Assembly: GCF_041429785.1 (NCBI RefSeq)
Contig: NZ_CP163423.1
Location: 248,001-312,000 of the forward strand
Length of the DNA stretch: 64,000 nt
DNA from: Fretibacter rubidus
Lineage (GTDB): Bacteria; Pseudomonadota; Alphaproteobacteria; Caulobacterales; Maricaulaceae
Reading direction: 5' to 3'
In this document: positions 50,881 through 59,290 of the stretch, in pieces
Numbering within the stretch: position 1 is the first letter of the stretch
Layout: each line of letters opens with the position of its first letter
Notes under the pieces: generated by a model
What the model saw: only the letters and a program-made list of their open reading frames with translations
What the model was told of the DNA's origin: nothing
Databases searched by the model: none
Program-made: the position numbers and the translations under genes

Positions 50881-53010
50881 CTAGCTTTTGCGTTTCTTCC
50901 GCGCGAGTTTCGGACCTGACGGTGGGCGGCTTTTACTGCCCGCTTTTCCGCCTGTTTTACCCTTTGACTTGGTTGATTTATGCTTGCCACGGGCAGCCTC
51001 TTCTGCACGAGCCTTGGCACGGGCAAGCTTTTTCTTATGCGGCTTTTTTGGCTTACCGTCTGCACCGACGCGGGGGACATCGTTAAAGAAATCATCTTTG
51101 GCGGGGTCATACTCAGCAGCATTGGAATTGGCGTCGTCAAAAGTCTTGGCGCGTTTATCTTTGAAATTATCTTTCGCAGGGCCAGATTGTTTAGACGCGC
51201 GTTTGGGGCGTTTGTCCCAACCGCCGTCATCGCTGCCTTTTTTATCCCAGCTTTTTTTGCTGCGTGGTTTATCGTCTCGCGGTTTATAAACGGGACGGTC
51301 ATCAGAAAAATCAGGCGTGCCGTCAACGCGGGTTGCGGTAATGGCTTTTTCGATTTTCCCGTCAGGACCGATGGCGGATAAAAACCGCTCTATGCCTTTG
51401 GGATGAATTTCGACATAAGTCCGCGTCTCGGTGATTTTAATCGCGCCAATTTCGTCTTTCTTTAGCTCGCCTGACTTGGATAACATGGGAAGTATCCAGC
51501 GGGGCTCTGCCTTTTGTTTGCGTCCCAAGTTCAGCGACACCCAAACGCCGTCGTCAAAGTCCTTGCGGGGACTGCGTTCTTTACGGTGTTTTCCGCCCTT
51601 ACCGCTATCATCAGACGGGTCGTAAGCAGCCGATGACAATTCTTCGGGTGCGCTATGGGTGTTGCGGTATTGGCGAATGAAGGCGGCCGCAATTTGGCCC
51701 GGATCATATTGCTTTAACATGCGCTCGACCATTGTGCGTTCTTCGTCGCTGACGGGCGTTTCAAGCACCATAGCGTCCAACATGCGTTCATTGTCTTTGG
51801 ACTGCACATCTTGCGCGCTGGGCGGGTTTGTCCACTCGGGTGTGACTTTGGCATCTTTTAAGACGCGTTCGGCTTTGCGGCGACCTTGCTGCGGCACAAT
51901 CAAGGCAGAGACACCCTTGCGTCCCGCGCGGCCCGTCCGACCAGATCGGTGCAGTAGCGCTTCGGCATTTTTGGGAATAGAGGCGTGAACAACCAGTTCT
52001 AAGTCCGGCAAGTCCAGTCCGCGCGCGGCCACATCGGTCGCGATACAGACCCGTGCCCGACCGTCCCGCAGCGCTTGCAGTGCGTCAGAGCGTTGCTTCT
52101 GATTAAGTTCACCGGAAAGGGACACAACACTAAAGCCGCGATTGTTAAAGCGCTGCGTCATGCGGTTCACCGCCATGCGCGTATCGCCAAAGACAATTGC
52201 GTTTTTGGCATCATAAAACCGCAGTACATTGATGATCGCGTTTTCAACATCGTTTTTGGACACGACCATCGCGCGGTAGGTAATGTCCAAATGCTGTTTA
52301 GAGTCTGAGACGACATTGACGCGCATACTGTCGCGTTGGAATTTCTTGGCCAGTGTCACAATGGTTTTGGGCACAGTCGCAGAAAATAACAATGTGCGGC
52401 GGGTCTCTGGTGCGGCGTCGAGGATCAATTCAATCTCTTCGCGAAACCCCATTTTCAGCATTTCATCCGCCTCGTCCAGCACAACGCAGCGCATATCAGA
52501 CAGGTTTAAAGATCCACGTTTAATATGATCACAAAGGCGGCCAGGTGTGCCGACCACAATGTGCGCGCCGCGCGACAGCGCCCGCCGCTCGTCGCGCATA
52601 TCCATACCGCCGACACAGCTTTCAACTTTGCCGCCAGCGGGTTTATAGAGCCACATCAGTTCTTTTTTGACTTGCAGCGCCAGCTCTCGCGTCGGTGCGA
52701 TAATTAGGGCCATAGGCGTATCAGCGGGCGGCAGCATCGCGTCTTCGCCCAACATGGTCGACGCCATCGCCAAACCAAAAGCCACGGTCTTACCAGACCC
52801 CGTTTGCGCGGACACCAGCAAATCGCGGTGGTCATATTTGGGATCAACAATCGCCTCTTGCACGGGGGTGAGCGAGGCATAGCCTTTGGCAGATAGGGCT
52901 TTGACAAGGGCAGGGTGAACCGCGCTCATGCTATTGTTATCTGTGTCAGTCTGTGTGTCTGTTTGTGTCTCAAGCTCTGCTTTGGCCTGTGTGTCGGGTG
53001 TATCGGTCAT
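50881..53010 (-). CDS. DEAD-box RNA helicase with DbpA-like RNA-binding domain and basic tail
   Basis: A 709-residue ATP-dependent RNA helicase. Core motifs: SAQTGSGKTVAFG (motif I), PTRELALQV (Ia), VLDEADEML (II), FSATVPKTI (III) and HRSGRTGRAGRKG (VI). After the helicase domains a DbpA-type RRM-like domain (GVWVSLNLGRKQKAEPRWILPML) and a long Lys/Arg-rich tail follow, as in CsdA/DeaD. It probably remodels ribosomal RNA or structured mRNA. I chose ATG 53010, which precedes the Asp/Thr-rich region, over 53088. Confidence 0.94.
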   Translation of the reverse strand: MTDTPDTQAKAELETQTDTQTDTDNNSMSAVHPALVKALSAKGYASLTPVQEAIVDPKYDHRDLLVSAQTGSGKTVAFGLAMASTMLGEDAMLPPADTPMALIIAPTRELALQVKKELMWLYKPAGGKVESCVGGMDMRDERRALSRGAHIVVGTPGRLCDHIKRGSLNLSDMRCVVLDEADEMLKMGFREEIELILDAAPETRRTLLFSATVPKTIVTLAKKFQRDSMRVNVVSDSKQHLDITYRAMVVSKNDVENAIINVLRFYDAKNAIVFGDTRMAVNRMTQRFNNRGFSVVSLSGELNQKQRSDALQALRDGRARVCIATDVAARGLDLPDLELVVHASIPKNAEALLHRSGRTGRAGRKGVSALIVPQQGRRKAERVLKDAKVTPEWTNPPSAQDVQSKDNERMLDAMVLETPVSDEERTMVERMLKQYDPGQIAAAFIRQYRNTHSAPEELSSAAYDPSDDSGKGGKHRKERSPRKDFDDGVWVSLNLGRKQKAEPRWILPMLSKSGELKKDEIGAIKITETRTYVEIHPKGIERFLSAIGPDGKIEKAITATRVDGTPDFSDDRPVYKPRDDKPRSKKSWDKKGSDDGGWDKRPKRASKQSGPAKDNFKDKRAKTFDDANSNAAEYDPAKDDFFNDVPRVGADGKPKKPHKKKLARAKARAEEAARGKHKSTKSKGKTGGKAGSKSRPPSGPKLARKKRKS

Positions 53011-53252
53011 GAAATCTCTATAGTCGCCAAATGCATTGGCTATGTTGCGCGGTAGGTCTTCGCGTCTGATATGAATAGCGCTGGGCATCGGGCCGCGCTT
53101 TGGCCGCCTCTTAGGGGGTAATGGGGCAAAGGTATAGCGGCAATTACGCTTCTGACTGATGATAGGCGCATTAGAGCGGTGCTAAGACTTGCGCCGCGCC
53201 AGTAAAGGGCGTAAATCCCGCGCTGTTTTTAATATCCATATCGGAGACTATC

Positions 53253-54281
53253 ATGGGTTTTTCTTTTGCAATCGTCGGGGCCACAGGCAATGTCGGGACA
53301 GAAATGCTCACGATTTTATCAGAGAGCGACATCGATATTGATAAAGTTTATGCCGTCGCCAGCCGCCGCTCTGTCGGGCGCGAAGTTAGCTATGGCGACA
53401 CGACGCTAAAATGCGTTGATTTGGAAACCTTTGATTTTTCCAAAGTTGACATCGCGCTGATGTCGGCTGGTGGGGATGTGTCCAAAGTCTGGTCACCAAA
53501 AATTGCCAAAGCAGGCGCGGTGGTTATCGATAATTCATCCGCTTGGCGTATGGACCCAGACGTGCCGCTTGTTGTGCCAGAGGTCAATGCCGACGCCGTT
53601 TCGGGCTACACAAAAAAGGGCATTATCGCCAATCCCAACTGCTCGACCATTCAAATGGTTGTGGCGCTTAAACCACTGCATGACCGCGCAGTGATTAAAC
53701 GCGTTGTTGTGTCGACCTATCAATCTGTGTCAGGTGGCGGGCGTAAAAATATGGACGAGCTTTGGCTGCAAACTAAAGGCATCTTTACCAATGACGAGCT
53801 AAAGCCGCATAATTTCACTAAGCAAATCGCCTTTAACGTCATTCCGCATATTGATGTGTTCATGGACGGCGGCGACACCAAAGAAGAGTGGAAGATGAAG
53901 GCCGAGACGATGAAAATCCTCGACAAAAAGGTCAAAGTCACGGCCACCTGTGTCCGTGTCCCAACCTTTGTCGGTCACGCCGAGAGCCTGAATATCGAAT
54001 TTGAAAACGAACTATCCGCTGATGACGCGCGCGACCTACTACGGGAGAGCCCCGGCATTATGGTTGTCGATAAGCAAGAAGACGGCGGCTACGTTACCCC
54101 CGTGGAATGTGTCGGTGAATTTGCGACCTTTATCTCGCGCATCCGCGAAGACAGCACGCAAGACAATACGCTCAATATGTGGTGCGTGTCCGACAACCTA
54201 CGCAAGGGTGCCGCGCTCAATACCGTACAAATCGCAGAATGCCTCGTAAACCGTGGTCTGCCAGCGAAAAACGCGGGGTAG
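53253..54281 (+). CDS. asd: Aspartate-semialdehyde dehydrogenase
   Basis: The enzyme reduces aspartyl phosphate to aspartate semialdehyde on the way to lysine, threonine, methionine and diaminopimelate. The 342-residue protein has the cofactor loop IVGATGNVGTEML, the active-site cysteine in IANPNCSTIQMVVALKPLH and the phosphate-binding AFNVIPHID region. The start at 53253 follows CGGAG. The gene ends exactly before the TTGACA promoter of the toxin-antitoxin pair. Confidence 0.97.
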   Translation: MGFSFAIVGATGNVGTEMLTILSESDIDIDKVYAVASRRSVGREVSYGDTTLKCVDLETFDFSKVDIALMSAGGDVSKVWSPKIAKAGAVVIDNSSAWRMDPDVPLVVPEVNADAVSGYTKKGIIANPNCSTIQMVVALKPLHDRAVIKRVVVSTYQSVSGGGRKNMDELWLQTKGIFTNDELKPHNFTKQIAFNVIPHIDVFMDGGDTKEEWKMKAETMKILDKKVKVTATCVRVPTFVGHAESLNIEFENELSADDARDLLRESPGIMVVDKQEDGGYVTPVECVGEFATFISRIREDSTQDNTLNMWCVSDNLRKGAALNTVQIAECLVNRGLPAKNAG

Positions 54282-54286
54282 TTCGT

Positions 54287-54315
54287 TTGACACAACCGCC
54301 ATCGCGCCATATGTT
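54287..54315 (+). promoter_or_regulatory. Toxin-antitoxin operon promoter
   Basis: TTGACA (54287-54292), a 17-nt spacer and TATGTT (54310-54315). It is the best sigma-70 match in the window. The -10 overlaps the palindrome at 54313-54327. Confidence 0.7.
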
Positions 54316-54327
54316 TACACTGTAAAC
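54313..54327. promoter_or_regulatory. Palindromic operator GTTTACA-C-TGTAAAC
   Basis: A perfect 15-bp palindrome with 7-bp arms over the -10 and transcription start region. It is the natural binding site for the RHH antitoxin in an autorepressed type II system. Confidence 0.7.
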
Positions 54328-54343
54328 AATTGTGGAGCTTGCC

Positions 54344-54637
54344 ATGTCATCTGTCCCATTTTCTTTTCGTATGTCGCCAGAAACCAAAAAGGCGCTGGAG
54401 GATGCGGCTGAGTCGATGGACCGCACGCCCGCTTATTTAGCGGGCAAGGCGGTGGAGGCGTTTCTTTCTGCACGCGAAGAAAAGCGCCTCGCCATAGAGG
54501 CCGCCATTGCGGAGGCAGATAAAGGTTTGATGATTTCGCGCGACTCTATGCATGCTTGGATAAAAACGCTTGGTACGCCAGACGAGACACCGCACCCAGT
54601 TATTGATGTTGACCGTAAGAAAGACAAAGCGGTCTAG
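54344..54637 (+). CDS. Ribbon-helix-helix antitoxin
   Basis: A 97-residue protein with an N-terminal ribbon-helix-helix segment (VPFSFRMSPETKKALEDAAESMDRTPAYLAGKAVEAFL), the CopG/ParD-type DNA-binding fold. A long helical, charged C-terminus follows, which typically wraps the toxin. The ATG at 54344 has GGAG 6 nt upstream. It overlaps the toxin start by one base (TAGTG) and lies behind a promoter and palindrome. The antitoxin should repress its own operon. Confidence 0.86.
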   Translation: MSSVPFSFRMSPETKKALEDAAESMDRTPAYLAGKAVEAFLSAREEKRLAIEAAIAEADKGLMISRDSMHAWIKTLGTPDETPHPVIDVDRKKDKAV

Positions 54638-54930
54638 TGCGGTTAAATTATGCGTTCAGTGCATCACCAGACATTCGGTGGTTGCTGGATTACTACAATA
54701 AAATTTTTCCAAGTGGACGCAAAAAAATGGAAGCGACAATTGTCGCAACTGAAAACATGATTATGGAAAACCCTTATATTGGGCGCCCCTATAAACATTG
54801 TGATGACATTCGTTATATTGCGTTAGCCCGTAGTCCCTTCGCATTCATTTACCGCATCAATGATAACGAAATTGAAGTGCTGCGCGTTTGGGACTGGCGC
54901 AAAGACCACGCTGCTTTGCGATTGGAATAG
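54637..54930 (+). CDS. RelE/ParE family toxin
   Basis: A 97-residue protein of the RelE/ParE superfamily. It has the usual pattern: a helical hairpin region (FSASPDIRWLLDYYNKIF), NPYIGRPYKHCDDIRYIALARSPFAFIYRI in the central strands and the C-terminal EIEVLRVWDWRKDHAAL. Toxins of this family inhibit translation or gyrase; which one cannot be told. The start is GTG at 54637, overlapping the antitoxin stop, which keeps toxin below antitoxin. Confidence 0.88.
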   Translation: MRLNYAFSASPDIRWLLDYYNKIFPSGRKKMEATIVATENMIMENPYIGRPYKHCDDIRYIALARSPFAFIYRINDNEIEVLRVWDWRKDHAALRLE

Positions 54931-54933
54931 CTT

Positions 54934-55710
54934 ATGCCTCCGATTAATTATTCTCGAAACGCGTCTGTTTACGACAAGCGGCATTTGGATATTCCGAGTG
55001 CTGTGATCTTTGACATACTGGAATTGGCGGGCGCAGAACCGGGTGCGCCTATGTTGGATATGGCGGCAGGGACAGGGCGCGTCAGTGTGCCCTTTGCCGA
55101 GGCGGGCATGAGCGTCACGGCCTGTGATATTGCAGATAAGATGCTGGGCCAAATTGCGGCCAAAACTGACCGCCATATAGAGACGATTGTGGCGTCGGCG
55201 GACGCGCTACCCTTTGCAGATGATAGCTATGATTATATCGTATTGGCACGGGCGCTATATTTGATTGAAAACTGGCAGGGGGCGTTATCGGATATGGCGC
55301 GGGTGTTATCGCCCCAGGGTTATTTCATCCACGAATGGGGTAGCGGGGAGCCGGGGACGGTTATCGTGCGACTGCGCGAACGTTTGCGGGAAAGGCTTCT
55401 AGAGATGGGGGTGAAGCAAATTTTTCATCCGGGAGCGCGGTCTGAGGCGGATGTCATCACGGCGCTTCAGGCTTTAGGTTTTAACGAGCGAGGCGCCGTC
55501 AAAACGGGGCCGGGGGTTGAGATGACATTGCAAGGCTTTATCGACAAAATTGCCAATCGCGAATGTTCATATTTATGGGGCGTTAGCACAGAGATCAGCG
55601 AGCAGGCTGTGGCGGAACTTACGGCTTGGGCGCAGGCGGAATTTGGTCCGCTGGAACAGCCCATTGGCGTTCCCGGCGATACATTTTGGCGCGTCTACAC
55701 ACGCACATAA
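54934..55710 (+). CDS. Class I SAM-dependent methyltransferase
   Basis: A 258-residue methyltransferase. Motif I is MLDMAAGTGRVSVPFAEAG, followed by MSVTACDIADKML, PFADDSYDYIVLARALYLIENW and a C-terminal lid. The pattern matches the UbiE/BioC-like Methyltransf_11 group. The substrate is unknown. It starts 4 nt after the toxin stop; a bidirectional terminator follows. The short spacing to the toxin suggests some cotranscription. Confidence 0.88.
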   Translation: MPPINYSRNASVYDKRHLDIPSAVIFDILELAGAEPGAPMLDMAAGTGRVSVPFAEAGMSVTACDIADKMLGQIAAKTDRHIETIVASADALPFADDSYDYIVLARALYLIENWQGALSDMARVLSPQGYFIHEWGSGEPGTVIVRLRERLRERLLEMGVKQIFHPGARSEADVITALQALGFNERGAVKTGPGVEMTLQGFIDKIANRECSYLWGVSTEISEQAVAELTAWAQAEFGPLEQPIGVPGDTFWRVYTRT

Positions 55711-55740
55711 AAGCCGCCTTTGGTTATCAAAGGCGGCTTT
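55710..55740. terminator. Bidirectional intrinsic terminator
   Basis: AAAGCCGCCTTT - GGTTATC - AAAGGCGGCTTT, a perfect 12-bp stem flanked by A and T runs, between the convergent methyltransferase and OmpW genes. Confidence 0.88.
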
Positions 55741-55760
55741 GAACTTTACACGGTAAGACC

Positions 55761-56417
55761 CTAGAAACGGCGGCCTATGCCGACACCAACAATCCATGGG
55801 TCTATATCAACATCTGCGCCGACAACACCCGCCGCGCCTGCGTCAACAGTGACGTCGGTGGACAGGAATAATTTCTTCACATCAACGTTAAAGAAATATG
55901 TGTCATTAAACGGAATATCAACACCGCCTTGTAGGGCGAAACCAAAGCCGTTGTCATAATTCACGGACACGACGTCACCCGGGTCATTGTCATAAAAGAA
56001 GGTGTAATTAACGCCGGCCCCGACATAGGGACGGACCGCGCCGCGTGGGCTGAAATGGTATTGCGCAAGCAGTGTTGGCGGCAAGAGTGTCACGTCGCCC
56101 AAATCAACATCCCCTAACGCTGTATCAACCGCGCTTACATTATGCGGGTTTGTCGCAAGGATAAGTTCCGCTGCAAAGTTTTCAGAAAAGAAGTAAGAGA
56201 TATCAAGCTCTGGTACGATACGATCAGAAATTTTGGCGTCACCACCAATGGCTTCGATGTCTGCACCCTCATCCGGGATGACATCAATCACGCGCAAACG
56301 GACCAACCAAGGATTTTCGACCTCTGATGCATTGGCAACTGTCGAAATGCTGGCCGTGCTGAGTAAGGTGGCAGCAAACAAACAGGCGCTGCTGAGCACA
56401 GATTTTTTAATGGACAT
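55761..56417 (-). CDS. OmpW family outer-membrane protein
   Basis: A 218-residue beta-barrel precursor with a signal peptide (SIKKSVLSSACLFAATLL to NASE). Typical OmpW elements: ENPWLVRLRVIDVIPDEGAD, LDISYFFSENFAAELILATNPHNV, LLPPTLLAQYHFSPRGAVRPYVGAGVNYTFFYD and the C-terminal GIGRRF ending in Phe. OmpW is an eight-stranded barrel for small hydrophobic molecules. I chose ATG 56417 with GGGAGAG upstream over an earlier in-frame start. A hairpin with an AGAGGAG loop lies in the leader (56435-56453). Confidence 0.93.
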   Translation of the reverse strand: MSIKKSVLSSACLFAATLLSTASISTVANASEVENPWLVRLRVIDVIPDEGADIEAIGGDAKISDRIVPELDISYFFSENFAAELILATNPHNVSAVDTALGDVDLGDVTLLPPTLLAQYHFSPRGAVRPYVGAGVNYTFFYDNDPGDVVSVNYDNGFGFALQGGVDIPFNDTYFFNVDVKKLFLSTDVTVDAGAAGVVGADVDIDPWIVGVGIGRRF

Positions 56418-56698
56418 GGATACTCTCCCAAAGAATGGGCTCCTCTGGCCCATATGGTTATCTCGCCGTCTTGGCGAGCCCACTTTTGCGGCGGGAACGG
56501 GGGGATAGATAAAATGGCGTCGGTATAGAAATTTGACCACGGACAAAAACTACCCCGCAGTTTTGCATGGCTGTCACAACAATTATGCGTGCTTTGACAG
56601 CCGTCAAATTAGGTCTTGCGCTTTGTCAAAACGAAGCGCTGCTGAATGGATGTCCGCGTCTTAGTCTTGTTGTCGCGTCTTAGTCTTGTTGTCGCGTC
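56418..56698. other. ompW leader and repeat region
   Basis: The 281-nt stretch between ompW and the small ORF downstream of ihfA carries an ATGGGC/GCCCAT hairpin in the ompW leader (56435-56453), a GCGCTT/AAGCGC hairpin (near 56617-56640) and the start of the three-copy 19-nt repeat (56650 onward). No gene is evident. Confidence 0.45.
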
Positions 56699-56710
56699 TT
56701 AGTCTTGTTG
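56654..56710. repeat. Three tandem copies of a 19-nt unit
   Basis: The unit GCGTCTTAGTCTTGTTGTC occurs three times, the last with a changed end. The third copy contains the stop codon of the small ORF at 56699. Likely replication slippage. Confidence 0.7.
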
Positions 56711-56890
56711 TAATAACAGCCGCGCATCTGGAACTGTTAAGTCACCTGTTTGCGCTGTGCTTCCACGTGGAACAAACAAAAACTCTATGCTTTCTGGCTC
56801 ACAATTTAGCTTGTTCGATAAAAGCTTCAGGAGCTTTTGTTTCGCAATATCTCTTTGCATTGGCATGGAAATGTCTGTGTCAGAGCCCAT
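56699..56890 (-). CDS. Possible small protein, 63 aa, coupled to ihfA
   Basis: A 63-residue ORF (MGSDTDISMPMQRD...) whose start overlaps the ihfA stop by 11 nt, consistent with translational coupling. The sequence is amphipathic, with a helical region QKLLKLLSNKLN and a C-terminal beta-like tail. Homology not recognised. The stop lies in the tandem repeat. It could be a spurious ORF. Confidence 0.35.
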   Translation of the reverse strand: MGSDTDISMPMQRDIAKQKLLKLLSNKLNCEPESIEFLFVPRGSTAQTGDLTVPDARLLLQQD

Positions 56891-57227
56891 TATTGTGATT
56901 TTTCATATTGCGGCGTGAACTGACACGATCAATAAATGTGCCCGCGGGTTTAAAGCTGACGACGCGCCGTTTGGACACGAGCGCGGGCTCGCCCGTTCTT
57001 GGGTTGCGCCCGATACGCGGTTTCTTATCAGACAGTTTAAAAGTGCCAAAATTGGTAAGCTTTACGTCTTGCCCCTGCACCAAAGCCTCGGTGATATGAT
57101 CAATAGCACTGTTGATAAGCGCGCTTGACTCTGTCTTTGATAGGCCAATTTCGCGGTGTACCGCCTCTGTTATATCGGCGCGCGTTATGGTTGGAGTGTC
57201 CACGGCTAATTTCGCTTTACGTGTCAT
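56880..57227 (-). CDS. ihfA: Integration host factor alpha-like DNA-binding protein
   Basis: A 115-residue HU/IHF-fold protein. TRADITEAVHREIGLSKTESSALINSAIDHITEAL forms the helical body and the DNA-bending arm is GRNPRTGEPALVSKRRVVSFKPAG. PRIGRNPRTGE fits IHF alpha rather than HU. It is about 15 residues longer than usual at the C-terminus (RRNMKNHNNGL). It overlaps the upstream AraC-family gene by 4 nt (ATGA), an unusual pairing that suggests the two are cotranscribed. Confidence 0.84.
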   Translation of the reverse strand: MTRKAKLAVDTPTITRADITEAVHREIGLSKTESSALINSAIDHITEALVQGQDVKLTNFGTFKLSDKKPRIGRNPRTGEPALVSKRRVVSFKPAGTFIDRVSSRRNMKNHNNGL

Positions 57228-58288
57228 GATGACCGTCCTTCTTTGCGGTAACGCGCCGGAGTTTGTCCATACCAGCGTTTAAAGGCCGCGATGAACGGTT
57301 TATCCGTGGCGTAATCCAGTAGCAGTGCGATGCGGGTCTGCGGAATATCGGAATCCAGCAAAAGGCGGCTCGCCAAGTTTTTGCGGACATCATCCAGAAC
57401 TTGGGAATAAGATGTCCCTTCATCGGCCAAGAGGCGCTGAAGTTTTTTCGGCTTCATATTCATGGCTTTTGCGATTGTACCAATATCGCTTTGGCGCACA
57501 CCTAATAAAGACGGCAGCAATTCAGCCAATGTCATAGCCACAGTTGCTTGGTGTTGAATGTTTTTCTTAATCTGCCAATTTACAAAGGTTTTCAAAAGTG
57601 GCTGCACGACTCGATTGGTGAGGCGTCTATTTTTGAACTTAAGTTTTGTATTATCAATGGCAATTAAATTGGCTTCGCAATTAAAGTGGACAGGGCACTT
57701 AAAGATTTCATTGTAAACTTCTAGTGATGCGGGTGGGCTATGTTGAAACTGCACGTAGCTAACTTCGAAATCAGGAATAAAACGTTGTCCGAACAAGGCG
57801 GCAACGGCCATGATATGTTCGCAAAGTTGACGTGAATATTGTGCCATAGGGTGAAATTGGGCGCGCCCAATCAATGTGCTTTCGGTTTCATCAATCCAAT
57901 AGTCATAGCGAACGGCATTATTGTGCAGAGCTTGAAACTTTGTCATCAAGTTAAGAAAATGCTCCATTGTTTTTGAAATGCTGAAGAGGAACATAGACGG
58001 TCCGCCGTTTCGAAAATCACGCGGAAGTGCCAAGGCCCAGCGCATTCCAAAATAAGGCTCATTAAGGTCACTAGCCGTGGTATCATAAAGCTGAACCATG
58101 GCAGACCAGGGGATGAAGTTTAATTTTTCTTTGCTCTCAAGTCTTTCGCTATAAGCTTCGCGCAAAAGCAAATCAGAGTCGCCGCCCAGTTCATCAATGA
58201 ACGTGGTAAATTCGGGAATATTATTCATAGACCGACAATAAAGATATGTGTCCTGTATGGTCATAGCATCGCCAGACCATACAGTCAT
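57224..58288 (-). CDS. AraC family transcriptional regulator
   Basis: A 354-residue regulator with an N-terminal OruR/ArgR-like Arabinose_bd-type domain (LREAYSERLESKEKLNFIPWSAMVQLYDTTASDLNEPYFGMRWAL) and a C-terminal AraC double helix-turn-helix (LPSLLGVRQSDIGTIAKAMNMKPKKLQRLLADEGTSYSQVL and YATDKPFIAAFKRWYGQTPARYRKE). The start at 58288 has AGGACG upstream. Effector and targets unknown. It is the first gene of a unit with ihfA. Confidence 0.9.
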   Translation of the reverse strand: MTVWSGDAMTIQDTYLYCRSMNNIPEFTTFIDELGGDSDLLLREAYSERLESKEKLNFIPWSAMVQLYDTTASDLNEPYFGMRWALALPRDFRNGGPSMFLFSISKTMEHFLNLMTKFQALHNNAVRYDYWIDETESTLIGRAQFHPMAQYSRQLCEHIMAVAALFGQRFIPDFEVSYVQFQHSPPASLEVYNEIFKCPVHFNCEANLIAIDNTKLKFKNRRLTNRVVQPLLKTFVNWQIKKNIQHQATVAMTLAELLPSLLGVRQSDIGTIAKAMNMKPKKLQRLLADEGTSYSQVLDDVRKNLASRLLLDSDIPQTRIALLLDYATDKPFIAAFKRWYGQTPARYRKEGRSS

Positions 58289-58324
58289 GGTCGTCCTAGG
58301 ATAAGGCTAAAATCGTTGGGTCTT

Positions 58325-58642
58325 CTAAAGCGCGCCAAGCTTCATCGCGTTTTTCGCGAGAAGGTAATAAAACGTCACGCGCTGCTTGTTGCGGTCGGCT
58401 TTCATCGTTTGGCAAACGGCCTCAATCGCGGCGTCAGCAGCGCTGGCGTCCATAGCAAGTTTCTTTGCACAATATCCGTCACGTACACGGTTACGCTCAG
58501 TCTCGTCAGAACATGATACTAATGAGGCGTCGCGGCTACGCAGAGCAATGCCGCAATAATTCACAATCTTTTTAACATGGGCCAAATCGGCTCCGCTATC
58601 ATAACGGCGCACGTCTTCGATATACTCATTCGGGTCAGCCAT
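58325..58642 (-). CDS. DUF2853 family protein
   Basis: A 105-residue protein, beginning DPNEYIEDVRRYDSGADLAHVKKIVNYCGIALRSRDASLVSC and ending in TFYYLLAKNAMKLGAL, the pattern of the DUF2853 family. All-helical; function unknown. The start at 58642 with GGAGAGA upstream is preferred to an earlier ORF start at 58774 that runs through a hairpin. Confidence 0.84.
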   Translation of the reverse strand: MADPNEYIEDVRRYDSGADLAHVKKIVNYCGIALRSRDASLVSCSDETERNRVRDGYCAKKLAMDASAADAAIEAVCQTMKADRNKQRVTFYYLLAKNAMKLGAL

Positions 58643-58910
58643 ATCTCTCTCCAGTTCTGGCATGGGGAATAGGTGACAGTGATGCCCATTCCTCCCCCAG
58701 CAAGGAATGGGCGGGTTTCTGGCGAACGGGGCATTGTTATCCAAAAACCGTGCGTCTCGAAAAGGAGAACACACGCTATAATTTCAGAGAAGCCGCACGT
58801 CTAATAGTGCGGAGTGTCCTCTATTATGACTTTTGATGTTTAGAGCAAAACTGGATTTTGACTCTTGGTATCGTCATTTGGTAGTCTGTTGATGGAACCG
58901 GGGAAACGCC
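58643..58910. other. Divergent intergenic region with hairpins
   Basis: Contains a 10-bp hairpin GCCCATTCCT/AGGAATGGGC (58684-58712), a CCGCAC/GTGCGG hairpin (58793-58812), a perfect TATAAT (58777-58782) without a good -35, and a possible plus-strand promoter TTGACT (58858-58863) with TAGTCT 18 nt on (58882-58887). No gene is evident. Confidence 0.4.
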
Positions 58911-59207
58911 ATGATCAGGGATGAGAAGATAGAAGTTGAAAATATCAACACGCCGGGACGTGTAACGCGCGTTAATCGGGCGAAATATGAGGCGATGAAA
59001 ATGGCGATGTTGAAAGCGCTGCCAAAGACTGCGCCCGGCCTATCTTTCAAAGACGGAGTCGAGGCCGTGAGGGTGTATCTAACCGATGACCTTTTCCCAG
59101 GTGGGGACACAGCAGGCTGGTGGTTCAAATGCGTGCAGCTAGACCTTGAAGCCAAGGGCATAATTAAGCGTACATTGGCAAAGCCGCTACGGTGGTGGGT
59201 GCGTTAA
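58911..59207 (+). CDS. DUF6958 family protein
   Basis: A 98-residue protein starting MIRDEKIEVENINTPGRVTRVNRAKYEAMKMAML, the signature of the DUF6958 family, and ending KGIIKRTLAKPLRWW. The winged-helix-like C-terminus (GWWFKCVQLDLEAKGII) suggests a small DNA- or protein-binding role, but none is proven. GGGGAAACGCC precedes the start. Confidence 0.82.
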   Translation: MIRDEKIEVENINTPGRVTRVNRAKYEAMKMAMLKALPKTAPGLSFKDGVEAVRVYLTDDLFPGGDTAGWWFKCVQLDLEAKGIIKRTLAKPLRWWVR

Positions 59208-59241
59208 GCAGCTGTCGCGGTAATGCTTATGTTGTGGGCAC

Positions 59242-59268
59242 AAAAAAAACCGCCCATCCGGGCGGCCT
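59242..59268 (-). terminator. Intrinsic terminator of rpsU
   Basis: On the minus strand CCGCCC-GGAT-GGGCGG followed by eight T. It follows the rpsU stop by about 20 nt. Confidence 0.9.
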
Positions 59269-59290
59269 TCTTGAATTGTTTTGTTGGGGT

